Assembly: GCF_000688655.1 (NCBI RefSeq) | Contig: NZ_JIBO01000011.1 | Span: 62,301-67,971 of the forward strand | Length of the DNA: 5,671 nucleotides | Reading direction: 5' to 3' | Source of the DNA: Lonsdalea quercina subsp. quercina | Lineage (GTDB): Bacteria; Pseudomonadota; Gammaproteobacteria; Enterobacterales; Enterobacteriaceae | Shown: positions 1 to 5,282 of the stretch, in pieces | How positions within the stretch are numbered: the stretch's first letter is position 1 | How the letters are laid out: each line of letters opens with the position of its first letter | The notes under the pieces: model-generated | Told to the model about the DNA's origin: nothing | Databases searched by the model: none | Seen by the model: only the letters and a program-made list of their open reading frames with translations | Made by a program: the position numbers and the translations under genes

Positions 1-1232
1 TCTGGTCCTATCAAGTTAAAAATAACGTGATGAAGGATCCCTCCTCCTTCATCAACAGCGTTCCCCACATTAGTTTTGTCTGGGGCGACGACAACGTCGA
101 TTTCCTGCATAAGCGCTACAACGCATTGCAGCACAGCACGCTCTTCCGCGGGATGGAATTCTCCAGCGACGCCAATACCATCAAAGAGTGGGCTCCACTG
201 GTGATGGAAGGCCGCGATCCGAATCAGAAGGTCGCCGCTACCCGTATGCCGATTGGTACCGACGTCAACTACGGTGAAGTGACCCGCCAGCTGGTTGACT
301 CCATGAAGCAGAACCCGAACTTCTCTTTACAGCTGAATCATGAAGTTCGTGACCTGAAGCGCAATAGCGATAACACCTGGAACGTGGTCGTTGCTGACCT
401 GAAGAATGATGGCAAAGAAAGCGTAATCAAAGCGAAATTTGTCTTCATCGGTGCAGGCGGCGCGGCGCTTCAGTTGCTGCAGAAATCGGGTATTCCTGAA
501 GCTGATAATTACGGTGGCTTCCCCGTCGGCGGCGAATTCCTGGTGACCGACAATCCTGATGTCGTGAAACGTCACATGGCGAAGGTTTACGGTAAAGCCT
601 CCGTAGGTGCGCCGCCGATGTCCGTTCCGCATTTGGATACCCGTGTCTTCAACGGCAAACAAGTTGTGCTGTTCGGGCCGTTCGCAACCTTCTCCAGCAA
701 ATTCCTGAAAAATGGTTCGCTGTGGGATCTGTTTGCATCAGTCAGTACCTCCAACTTAATGCCGATGGTGCATGTTGGTCTGGATAACTTTGATTTGGTG
801 AAATACCTGATCAGCCAGGTGATGATGAACGATGACGACCGTTTCGCGGCGTTGCAGGAATACTTCCCGAACGCCAAGAAAGAAGATTGGAAGCTGAGTG
901 TTGCCGGTCAGCGCGTTCAGGTCATCAAAAAAGACGCAGATAAAGGCGGCGTGCTGAAGCTGGGCACCGAAATCGTCAGCTCTCAGGATGGCACCATCGC
1001 TGCGCTGCTGGGTGCGTCTCCGGGCGCTTCTACCGCTGCGCCAATCATGCTGGACGTGCTGAATAAGGTCTTCAAGACCCAAATCGCGACGCCGGAATGG
1101 CAGGCTAAGTTGAAGGAAATCATCCCTTCCTACGGTGAAAAACTGGATGGCGACATTGAGCTGACCAACAAGATCCGTAGCTACACCAGCAGCACGTTGA
1201 AACTGAACTATATGGAAGTGAAACCGGAATAA
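1..1232 (+). CDS. mqo: Malate:quinone oxidoreductase, 5'-truncated by the window edge
   Basis: The enzyme oxidises malate to oxaloacetate with FAD and passes electrons to the quinone pool, as a peripheral inner-membrane step of the TCA cycle. The frame is open from base 3 with no stop, and the residues before the first ATG ([13 protein letters not shown]) already align with Mqo, so the gene starts upstream and the GTG/ATG at 27-32 is internal. About 409 residues are visible of roughly 525-550; the N-terminal FAD-binding glycine motif lies outside the window. Family signatures seen are [36 protein letters not shown] (glycines from base 450) and, near the C-terminus, [16 protein letters not shown] (around base 1017), the second flavin-contact region. 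The protein ends LNYMEVKPE, without the proline/lysine-rich tail of about 20-25 residues that I recall in the E. coli protein. It converges with fadL. Identity is very secure. Confidence 0.96.
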   Translation, partial: WSYQVKNNVMKDPSSFINSVPHISFVWGDDNVDFLHKRYNALQHSTLFRGMEFSSDANTIKEWAPLVMEGRDPNQKVAATRMPIGTDVNYGEVTRQLVDSMKQNPNFSLQLNHEVRDLKRNSDNTWNVVVADLKNDGKESVIKAKFVFIGAGGAALQLLQKSGIPEADNYGGFPVGGEFLVTDNPDVVKRHMAKVYGKASVGAPPMSVPHLDTRVFNGKQVVLFGPFATFSSKFLKNGSLWDLFASVSTSNLMPMVHVGLDNFDLVKYLISQVMMNDDDRFAALQEYFPNAKKEDWKLSVAGQRVQVIKKDADKGGVLKLGTEIVSSQDGTIAALLGASPGASTAAPIMLDVLNKVFKTQIATPEWQAKLKEIIPSYGEKLDGDIELTNKIRSYTSSTLKLNYMEVKPE

Positions 1233-1257
1233 TTCCGATTCTGCTTCAATAGCGCAT

Positions 1258-1285
1258 AAAAAAGGCCGCATAAGCGGCCTTTTTT
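1258..1285. terminator. Bidirectional Rho-independent terminator between mqo and fadL
   Basis: Six A residues (1258-1263) precede a perfect GC-rich stem GGCCGC (1264-1269), loop ATAA and GCGGCC (1274-1279), followed by six T residues (1280-1285). The A and T runs make it work on either strand, so it can end mqo (+), 25 bases after its stop, and fadL (-). Confidence 0.93.
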
Positions 1286-1316
1286 GATCGTGGCATAAAC
1301 GTGCATCCACAAAGTA

Positions 1317-1346
1317 TCCCGCACCTGGATGAGCCTTGGTGCGGGA
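1317..1346 (-). terminator. Hairpin just downstream of fadL, possible weak terminator
   Basis: A nine-base inverted repeat, TCCCGCACC (1317-1325) and GGTGCGGGA (1338-1346), encloses a 12-base loop, 10 bases after the fadL stop. On the minus strand it is followed by TACTTTG, a poor U-tract. It may be an attenuating or mRNA-stabilising 3' hairpin, with the terminator at 1258-1285 as the true stop. Confidence 0.5.
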
Positions 1347-1356
1347 CGCACGCTTG

Positions 1357-2673
1357 TCAGAAGCGGTAGTTCAGGTTGATGCCGTACAGCCAGGCGGTGC
1401 CTTTCGAAGTGAAGCTGTAGGTCGCAGGCGAGTTGTCAGCCACTTTTTCATTAATGGTCACGGTCTTACCGTGCATGTAAGAGATGCCCAGGTCGACGGA
1501 CGCGTCTTTATTGAACGCGTAGGTGGTCCCGGCGCTAATCCAGAAGCGGTCCTGATCCGGAATAGAGATGGAGCGGTTCTCCGCCGGTACCGGGCTGTCG
1601 TCAAACGCGATACCGCTGCGGAAAGTCCAGTTATCGTTGTAATAATAGGTGGTGCCGAGCGCCATGCGATAGGCGTCGCGGAAATGCTCTTGCTTCTCGA
1701 ACAGCTGCTGATTGTTGCTGCCGGTGGCTCTTAGCTCTTCGAACTGGCTCCAACTGGTATAAGTGAAGCTGTAATGAACTGCCCATTTAGGCGCGACCCG
1801 GTGATAGGTGGAGAACTCCCACATCTCTGGCAGTGAAAGCGTCAGCGCGCCTGGAATGTACTGGCCGCCCGTGCCCGTCGTGGTGCTGGTTGCGATGACG
1901 CGGGGCAGGTCATTTTTATAATCGCCCTTGAAGTCGATGTCGACTTTAGAGCGATAGGTCAGGCCGATGCGGTTGTTATCGTCGACTTCGTACAAAATAC
2001 CGGCGTTCCAGCCGTAACCCCACTCTTCGCCTTCCAGATGCGCTATCTCTGATGAAGGGCCGTTAACCACGCCCGCCAGGCCGCCTCTGGAAGCTGGAAT
2101 GTAGGCCAGTTCGCCCGCGGTACGCACAATTTTCGCTTTTGCATAGACCGCGTCAACGCCCAGTCCGAAGCTAAAGTGCTGGTTCATACGATACGCGGCG
2201 CTGAGGTTGAGGTTCGATGTCAGTAGCTTGGTCGTGCCGCCAATGGAGCCTGCGGCGTAGTCGGAGGGAAATTCCGTCGACAGCCCATAGTTAGTCACGG
2301 CGGATGCGCCGACGGACCAGCGATCGTTCAGCGGCATGATGAAGTGCAGGTTTGGGACCCACTGCGCGGGCGCAATGTTATGCGCGCTGGTATCGTCGCT
2401 TCCCGTCAGGGAGTTTTTTCCCTGTAGATTTACGTTCGGGTCGATATAAATGGCGCCGATAGAGAACGCGGGCCGGTCAAATAAGGTCATGGTGGCGGGA
2501 TTGCGGCTGCCTGACGTCGCGTTGTCGGCGACGGCGCCTTCGCCGGAGAAAGCGCGTCCCAGACCGGACGTGGAGTATTCATTAAGCTGGAAACCCGCGG
2601 CGGATGCATGGCTGGAGAACAGCGCTAGAGCTACAGCAAGCGATGTTTTTTTCAGCCGGCCTTTCTGGTGCAT
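1357..2673 (-). CDS. fadL: Long-chain fatty acid outer-membrane transporter FadL
   Basis: FadL is a 14-stranded outer-membrane beta-barrel with an N-terminal plug that carries long-chain fatty acids into the cell for activation by FadD; in E. coli it is also the phage T2 receptor. The start chosen is ATG at 2673, with TGAGGT six bases upstream; a TTG two codons earlier (2677-2679) lies almost on that site and is less likely. The 438-residue product starts MHQKGRLKK, followed by a hydrophobic stretch and probable signal peptidase site SHASA^AGFQLNE (after residue 25), so mature FadL begins AGFQLNE as in E. coli. The plug contains [11 protein letters not shown] and the conserved RNPA (NPA about residues 58-60). 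The barrel shows [43 protein letters not shown] and the C-terminal NYRF with terminal Phe used for barrel assembly. Differences from E. coli fall in loop regions. It is transcribed away from yfcZ under a FadR-type promoter. Confidence 0.97.
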   Translation of the reverse strand: MHQKGRLKKTSLAVALALFSSHASAAGFQLNEYSTSGLGRAFSGEGAVADNATSGSRNPATMTLFDRPAFSIGAIYIDPNVNLQGKNSLTGSDDTSAHNIAPAQWVPNLHFIMPLNDRWSVGASAVTNYGLSTEFPSDYAAGSIGGTTKLLTSNLNLSAAYRMNQHFSFGLGVDAVYAKAKIVRTAGELAYIPASRGGLAGVVNGPSSEIAHLEGEEWGYGWNAGILYEVDDNNRIGLTYRSKVDIDFKGDYKNDLPRVIATSTTTGTGGQYIPGALTLSLPEMWEFSTYHRVAPKWAVHYSFTYTSWSQFEELRATGSNNQQLFEKQEHFRDAYRMALGTTYYYNDNWTFRSGIAFDDSPVPAENRSISIPDQDRFWISAGTTYAFNKDASVDLGISYMHGKTVTINEKVADNSPATYSFTSKGTAWLYGINLNYRF

Positions 2674-2679
2674 GACCAA

Positions 2680-2685
2680 ACCTCA
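2680..2685 (-). promoter_or_regulatory. fadL ribosome binding site
   Basis: TGAGGT on the minus strand is six bases before ATG 2673. This spacing fixes the start at that ATG and not at the upstream in-frame TTG. Confidence 0.75.
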
Positions 2686-2706
2686 TTGTATTTTGTTGTT
2701 GTGCGC

Positions 2707-2729
2707 TGTTACATCGTAAAACGGTAACA
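2707..2729 (-). promoter_or_regulatory. Palindrome in the fadL 5' leader
   Basis: Inverted repeat TGTTAC (2707-2712) and GTAACA (2724-2729), with inner arms CGT (2715-2717) and ACG (2721-2723), forms a hairpin with a two-base bulge and AAA loop. It sits about 34-56 bases before the fadL ATG and just inside the predicted transcript. It could be an operator for an unidentified dimeric regulator or a leader RNA hairpin protecting the 5' end. The function is inferred from position and symmetry only. Confidence 0.45.
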
Positions 2730-2740
2730 AAAGGACGCGC

Positions 2741-2768
2741 ATTGTAGGTTGGCTCTTCTTTGTGACAA
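2741..2768 (-). promoter_or_regulatory. Predicted sigma-70 promoter of fadL
   Basis: On the minus strand TTGTCA (2763-2768) and TACAAT (2741-2746) are separated by 16 bases; each box matches five of six consensus bases. Transcription would begin near 2734, giving a leader of about 60 bases. The -35 box overlaps the FadR operator, the expected arrangement for repression when no fatty acyl-CoA is present. Confidence 0.7.
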
Positions 2769-2780
2769 ATCAGACCAGTT
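2764..2780 (-). promoter_or_regulatory. FadR operator upstream of fadL
   Basis: The minus strand reads AACTGGTCTGATTTGTC, which fits the FadR consensus ANCTGGTCYGAYNTGTT at every specified position except the last. E. coli fadL is a known FadR-repressed gene whose repression is relieved by long-chain acyl-CoA. The site shares bases 2764-2768 with the predicted -35 box. The match is read from the sequence; the regulation is inferred from the family. Confidence 0.85.
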
Positions 2781-2835
2781 ACAAAAAGATTCGATCATCA
2801 ATGTTTTGATCTTTAATTGTTTTGTTTTTGTTAAA

Positions 2836-2852
2836 TCAGTGTCTGATGTGTG
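2836..2852 (+). promoter_or_regulatory. Possible second, weaker FadR-like half-site
   Basis: GTCTGATGTGTG (2841-2852) matches 11 of 12 bases of the right part of the FadR consensus (GTCYGAYNTGTT), but the left part (TCAGT against ANCTG) does not fit. It lies about 60 bases upstream of the strong operator in the opposite orientation. E. coli fadL also has two FadR sites, which makes a secondary site plausible but not proven. Confidence 0.3.
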
Positions 2853-3028
2853 AGTCATTTTCGCGGGCAAAAGAGCGGGCATAGATAGGGCCGAACAGGG
2901 AGTACCGGGGTAATACTTCGGCGTTAATATCCTTAGTTTCAGTAAGTCCTAGTGCTCCTGCTTTTCGGCGGGTAAAATGAGACGACTTTTTATGATCCGG
3001 TATGTGCCTGGCCTCCAGGTATCACCGC

Positions 3029-3035
3029 AGAGGAG
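3029..3035 (+). promoter_or_regulatory. yfcZ ribosome binding site
   Basis: AGAGGAG lies seven bases before ATG 3043. It argues against the longer open frame beginning at 2977, whose extra 22 residues have no counterpart in YfcZ, and favours ATG 3043 over the later in-frame ATG at 3055. Confidence 0.75.
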
Positions 3036-3042
3036 TTTTGTA

Positions 3043-3339
3043 ATGACCAATCCAATGAACAAATGCAGCGCTGAAGAAACGGCCGCCTGTTGCTGTGTCG
3101 ATGTGGGCACCATCATGGACAATACCGATTGCACCGCCTCGTATAGCCGGGTGTTTGCTGACCGCGCTGAAGCGGAAGCCATGCAAAAGACGTTGATCGA
3201 CAAAGCTCGCTCCGTGGAATCGGAGCCTTGCGTGATCGACAGCACGTTCGCTGAGGTTGAAGGTGGCATTAAGATGGACATCGACTTCACTTTCTCCTGC
3301 CAGGCGGAAACCCTGATTTTCCAACTGGGCCTGCGCTAA
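3043..3339 (+). CDS. yfcZ: YfcZ/YiiS family (DUF406) small protein
   Basis: This is a 98-residue protein of the YfcZ/YiiS family, whose function is not established; it has no signal peptide or membrane segment and should be cytoplasmic. Conserved blocks recognised against E. coli YfcZ are KCSAEE, CCCVDVGTIMDN(T/S)DCTASYSRVFA, RAEAE, KARSVESEPC, the acidic MDIDFTFSC, and the C-terminal AETLIFQLGLR. The protein is cysteine-rich (a CCC cluster plus several others), suggesting but not proving redox or metal chemistry. ATG 3043 is preferred on its ribosome binding site; E. coli YfcZ begins at the position equivalent to ATG 3055, so the true product may be four residues shorter. In E. coli it precedes fadI; here the next gene is sixA, 522 bases away. 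Confidence 0.93.
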   Translation: MTNPMNKCSAEETAACCCVDVGTIMDNTDCTASYSRVFADRAEAEAMQKTLIDKARSVESEPCVIDSTFAEVEGGIKMDIDFTFSCQAETLIFQLGLR

Positions 3340-3350
3340 ACGGTGCGTAT

Positions 3351-3369
3351 CGGAGGGATGCTCCCTCCG
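3351..3369 (+). terminator. Hairpin after yfcZ, possible terminator without U-tract
   Basis: CGGAGGGA (3351-3358), loop TGC and TCCCTCCG (3362-3369) form a perfect eight-base GC-rich stem 11 bases after the yfcZ stop. It is followed by AATCTCG, not a T-run, so it is more likely a transcript-end or pause hairpin than a strong intrinsic terminator. Confidence 0.45.
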
Positions 3370-3490
3370 AATCTCGACTTCCGGACGTTCCGGCAACACT
3401 CCCCGCTCCAAGATACCGCTGATTTCCGTAAGAAATTCTTCAGACATCCTATCTCCCGTCACGCGCGTGCGAACTAAGCTGAAAGGGGTC

Positions 3491-3508
3491 GGTCTGATTA
3501 TTCAGACC
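3491..3508. repeat. Perfect inverted repeat GGTCTGA-TTAT-TCAGACC
   Basis: Seven-base arms (3491-3497 and 3502-3508) flank TTAT. Each arm contains the GGTCTGA core found in the FadR operator at 2764-2780, but the outer consensus bases do not fit. It could be a hairpin, an operator for another dimeric regulator, or a degenerate trace of a fadI control region. There is no T-run after it, so it is unlikely to be a terminator. Confidence 0.5.
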
Positions 3509-3602
3509 ATCGTCCAATGGCGGGGTAATTAAGGTGGCTAACCGTCAGCACAAAAAACAACATGATGTCCTATTTTTTGTATGGGTGAGGGGGGGGCGCG
3601 TT

Positions 3603-3632
3603 TTTACAACTCACTGAAAATCAAAGGATTAT
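3603..3632 (+). promoter_or_regulatory. Candidate promoter for sixA
   Basis: TTTACA (3603-3608) and GATTAT (3627-3632) are separated by 18 bases, matching five and four of six consensus positions, with transcription predicted near 3640. A second, weaker candidate is TTGCTA (3688-3693) with TAAAAA (3711-3716), 17 bases apart. Without fadIJ upstream, sixA probably needs its own promoter in this stretch, but neither candidate is strong. Confidence 0.35.
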
Positions 3633-3861
3633 ATCAGACGCGCGTGCGTAAAAATTCGTGCGTTTCCTGCTGGCGTCGGTCGTTAGGTTGCTATCGGCAG
3701 CCAATTAGAGTAAAAAAATGCGCTTCGGTCTGGTTAAAACGCCAGCAATTCGTTCCTAAACCGTGTGTTTACGTCGGTCAGGCGCAGCCGGATGCACGAG
3801 CGTCGGCACCGCCTTTCCTCTCGCGGCACGCACAGCTTTTTCATCAATATAGCGGTGTAAT

Positions 3862-4353
3862 ATGCAAGTTTTGATCATGCGTCACGGCGATGCCATACCT
3901 GACGCGGCCAGTGATGCGCTTCGTCCTCTCAGTGCTCGTGGATGTGATGAGTCTCGTCAGATGGCCGTTTGGTTGTCTGGCCAGGGTATCGACATTGATC
4001 GCGTTCTGGTTAGCCCGTTCCTGCGTGCTCAGCAAACGTTGCAGGCCGTCAGGGATGTATGGCAACTGCCGGTAAAGGATGAATGCCTGCCGGAACTCAC
4101 GCCGGGCGGCAGCGCCGAACAGGTGCGTGACTATCTCGAAGTGCTGTCTTCTCAGGGCGTCGGTGCTGTGCTGGTGATCTCGCATTTGCCGCTGGTCGGC
4201 TACCTGGTCGCGGCCCTTTGTCCGCAAGAAACGGCGCCGATGTTCGCCACGTCTGCCGTGGCCGACGTGCAGTTCGACCCTTCCGGCCCTGGCGTATGTC
4301 AATGGCAGGTCAGTCCGGCTCAGCTTCTCGCCAAATCCGCCCAAGTCAAATAA
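3862..4353 (+). CDS. sixA: Phosphohistidine phosphatase SixA
   Basis: SixA is a small cytoplasmic histidine phosphatase. It was first described as acting on the HPt domain of ArcB and later shown in E. coli to dephosphorylate NPr of the nitrogen phosphotransferase system. The 163-residue product (E. coli 161) starts MQVLIMRHGD, with the RHG signature at residues 7-9 and His8 as the phospho-acceptor. It also has VLVSPFLRAQQT (Arg55 region), PELTPGG, and VISHLPLVGYLV with the second catalytic His at 108, so all expected active-site residues are present. The ATG at 3862 is set by this N-terminus; the preceding AGCGGTGTAAT is a poor Shine-Dalgarno match, implying weak initiation. In E. coli it follows fadJ on the same strand; here it stands alone downstream of a non-coding gap and converges on smrB. 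Confidence 0.96.
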   Translation: MQVLIMRHGDAIPDAASDALRPLSARGCDESRQMAVWLSGQGIDIDRVLVSPFLRAQQTLQAVRDVWQLPVKDECLPELTPGGSAEQVRDYLEVLSSQGVGAVLVISHLPLVGYLVAALCPQETAPMFATSAVADVQFDPSGPGVCQWQVSPAQLLAKSAQVK

Positions 4354-4373
4354 TCCTGCTTTAGCCCTGCGCC

Positions 4374-4403
4374 CCGGTATGCCTGACGGCAAGGGCATAC
4401 CGG
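4374..4403. repeat. Ten-base inverted repeat downstream of sixA
   Basis: CCGGTATGCC (4374-4383) and GGCATACCGG (4394-4403) form a perfect stem around a ten-base loop, 20 bases after the sixA stop. No T-run follows on either strand, so it looks less like an intrinsic terminator and more like a REP-type or mRNA 3'-end protecting palindrome. It does not match the E. coli REP consensus that I know. Confidence 0.6.
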
Positions 4404-4543
4404 CACAGTTCGACACCTCTCTTCCTGCTTCGGTGTTCTAAAGGTTGGCGACGCGAGGTTTTACCTGCGCCAAAGCAACGTGTGGGCTTGAATGCCAGGC
4501 TGGGCGGGGGGCAGTGATGTCTCTGGGAGGAGTGAAGAAAACG

Positions 4544-4562
4544 AGGCGGCACATTGCCGCCT
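4544..4562. terminator. Terminator shared by sixA and smrB
   Basis: AGGCGGCA (4544-4551), loop CAT and TGCCGCCT (4555-4562) make a perfect eight-base stem. The plus strand continues GTCTTTTATG and the minus strand continues CGTTTTCTTC, so both exits are T-rich. It lies 19 bases beyond the smrB stop and is best read as a bidirectional terminator for the convergent pair, stronger for smrB. Confidence 0.75.
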
Positions 4563-4581
4563 GTCTTTTATGTTTGTGGCG

Positions 4582-5121
4582 TCATCTGACATGGCTATCC
4601 AGCGCCACCAGCACGAGCAATGCGGCGTCGCCGCCGAATTCGCGCGGGGCCTGATGAAATGCCAGCACGTCGGGATGCTGGGCAAGCCATAGTGGAGTCT
4701 GCTGTTTAAGAATGTGCTTACCGTGACCATGCATCACACAGGCGCAGTACACGTGCTCCCGGCGGCAGGCGGCCAGTAATGCGCCCAGTTCTTGCTTGGC
4801 TTCCTGCTGGGTCAGACCATGCAGATCCAGAAACAGCTCGGGCGGATAATCCCCTCTGCGCAGCTTTTTCAATTCGTAGTGGCTGGTGCCGGAGCGAACG
4901 TATCTTACCGGGCCGTCGTTTTCCAATAGCGGCTGAAACTCATCCGAGAAATAAAAGCAGGCGTCGCGCTGCTCTTGCATCGCTTTACGCGGCGGCACTT
5001 CTGAGAGCTTGCGGCGCGGCGGTTGATAGCGATAGGTGTCCTGAGTCAGGCGTCTGGCGCCGGCGACTGAAGCGCGAAAAAGCGCCAGCTCTTCCTCATC
5101 CAGCCTGTATTTGTTTTTCAT
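4582..5121 (-). CDS. smrB: Endonuclease SmrB, ribosome rescue factor
   Basis: SmrB (formerly YfcN) binds collided ribosomes and cleaves the mRNA upstream of the stalled ribosome, feeding trans-translation rescue. The 179-residue protein (E. coli about 183) has a basic N-terminal extension used for ribosome contact (KLSEVPPRK, residues about 38-46), the conserved [11 protein letters not shown] and GPVRYVR, then the Smr domain. The [17 protein letters not shown] segment carries the catalytic DLHG (99-102); [22 protein letters not shown] has the second Smr motif (HGHGK 131-135), and the C-terminal AFHQAP and GGDAALLVL complete the fold. The start ATG at 5121 gives [11 protein letters not shown], matching the family; its ribosome binding site is weak (AGAG ten bases upstream). 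It is convergent with sixA and divergent from prmB, the same arrangement as in E. coli. Confidence 0.96.
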   Translation of the reverse strand: MKNKYRLDEEELALFRASVAGARRLTQDTYRYQPPRRKLSEVPPRKAMQEQRDACFYFSDEFQPLLENDGPVRYVRSGTSHYELKKLRRGDYPPELFLDLHGLTQQEAKQELGALLAACRREHVYCACVMHGHGKHILKQQTPLWLAQHPDVLAFHQAPREFGGDAALLVLVALDSHVR

Positions 5122-5282
5122 CAGCGCTGTACTCTGTCTTGGTTTTTCCTAAGTGTACCTTTTCTTGCGCGCTCCGCTAAGGCTTGAGGGGCCGCAGGAC
5201 GGTGATATCTGCTGATTTGTCGCAGGCTTCATGGCAAACTAGGCGGCAATTTGATTTTCAGAGATGTCTGCGGAGGACAACC
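5122..5282. other. Divergent smrB/prmB intergenic region
   Basis: These 161 bases should contain promoters for both genes. Towards smrB a -10-like TACACT occurs on the minus strand without a good -35. Towards prmB, TTGAGG (5184-5189) with TATCTG (5206-5211) is weak. I do not assign either promoter. Confidence 0.5.
5272..5276 (+). promoter_or_regulatory. Strong ribosome binding site defining the prmB TTG start
   Basis: GGAGG ends six bases before TTG 5283. The nearby ATG at 5264 is in another frame, so this site identifies TTG as the initiator. Confidence 0.85.

Larger units (their letters stand above)
2674..3042. other. Divergent fadL/yfcZ regulatory region
   Basis: This 369-base gap holds no credible gene. 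The fadL side contains the promoter, FadR operator and leader palindrome listed separately. An AT-rich block (about 2780-2840) includes GATCA (2793-2797) and TGATC (2807-2811) in inverted orientation. On the yfcZ side, -10-like hexamers TAAAAT (2973-2978) and TATGAT (2991-2996) are present, but neither has a convincing -35 at normal spacing, so the yfcZ promoter is not assigned. A small hairpin, CCTGG-CCT-CCAGG (3007-3019), lies just before the yfcZ ribosome binding site. Confidence 0.7.
3340..3861. other. Non-coding stretch in the place of fadI-fadJ
   Basis: This is 522 bases between yfcZ and sixA. In E. coli the same position holds fadI and fadJ, together over 3 kb. I looked in all frames for FadI (thiolase) or FadJ (hydratase/dehydrogenase) segments and recognised none. 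The stretch contains the post-yfcZ hairpin, an inverted repeat at 3491-3508, an A/T dyad (ACAAAAAA 3550-3557, TTTTTTGT 3573-3580), a G8 run (3589-3596), an 11-base direct repeat (3461-3471 and 3638-3648), and possible sixA promoters. A 97-codon open frame at 3581-3874 has no protein-like character and overlaps sixA. No mobile-element ends were seen. Confidence 0.7.

Noticed and set aside
327..1310. Open frames of 96-184 codons on the minus strand across mqo
   Set aside because: They are antisense to a strongly conserved Mqo reading and have no recognisable protein features.
1336..1734. 132-codon plus-strand frame across the 3' part of fadL
   Set aside because: It is antisense to conserved FadL barrel sequence, has low-complexity R/V/A-rich content and no ribosome binding site of note.
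2674..2679. TTG start two codons upstream for fadL
   Set aside because: It lies immediately beside the Shine-Dalgarno sequence, leaving no room, whereas ATG 2673 has ideal spacing.
2761..2776. CRP site starting at TGTGA in the fadL promoter
   Set aside because: Only the left half matches; the expected TCACA half-site at the right spacing is absent.
2977..3042. N-terminal extension of yfcZ by 22 residues
   Set aside because: No family counterpart, and a strong ribosome binding site lies inside this segment just before ATG 3043.
3340..3861. Insertion sequence, prophage or toxin-antitoxin replacing fadIJ
   Set aside because: No transposase, integrase or paired small genes, and no terminal inverted repeats with target duplications were seen.
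3581..3874. 97-codon open frame between yfcZ and sixA as a novel gene
   Set aside because: No ribosome binding site, composition unlike a folded protein, and overlap with sixA; it most likely reflects chance in non-coding DNA.
3844..4416. 190-codon minus-strand frame over sixA
   Set aside because: It is antisense to SixA, whose catalytic motifs and length are fully conserved.
4361..4730. Several 63-89 codon frames between sixA and smrB on both strands
   Set aside because: They cross the palindrome and the terminator, overlap each other and smrB, and show no conserved motif.
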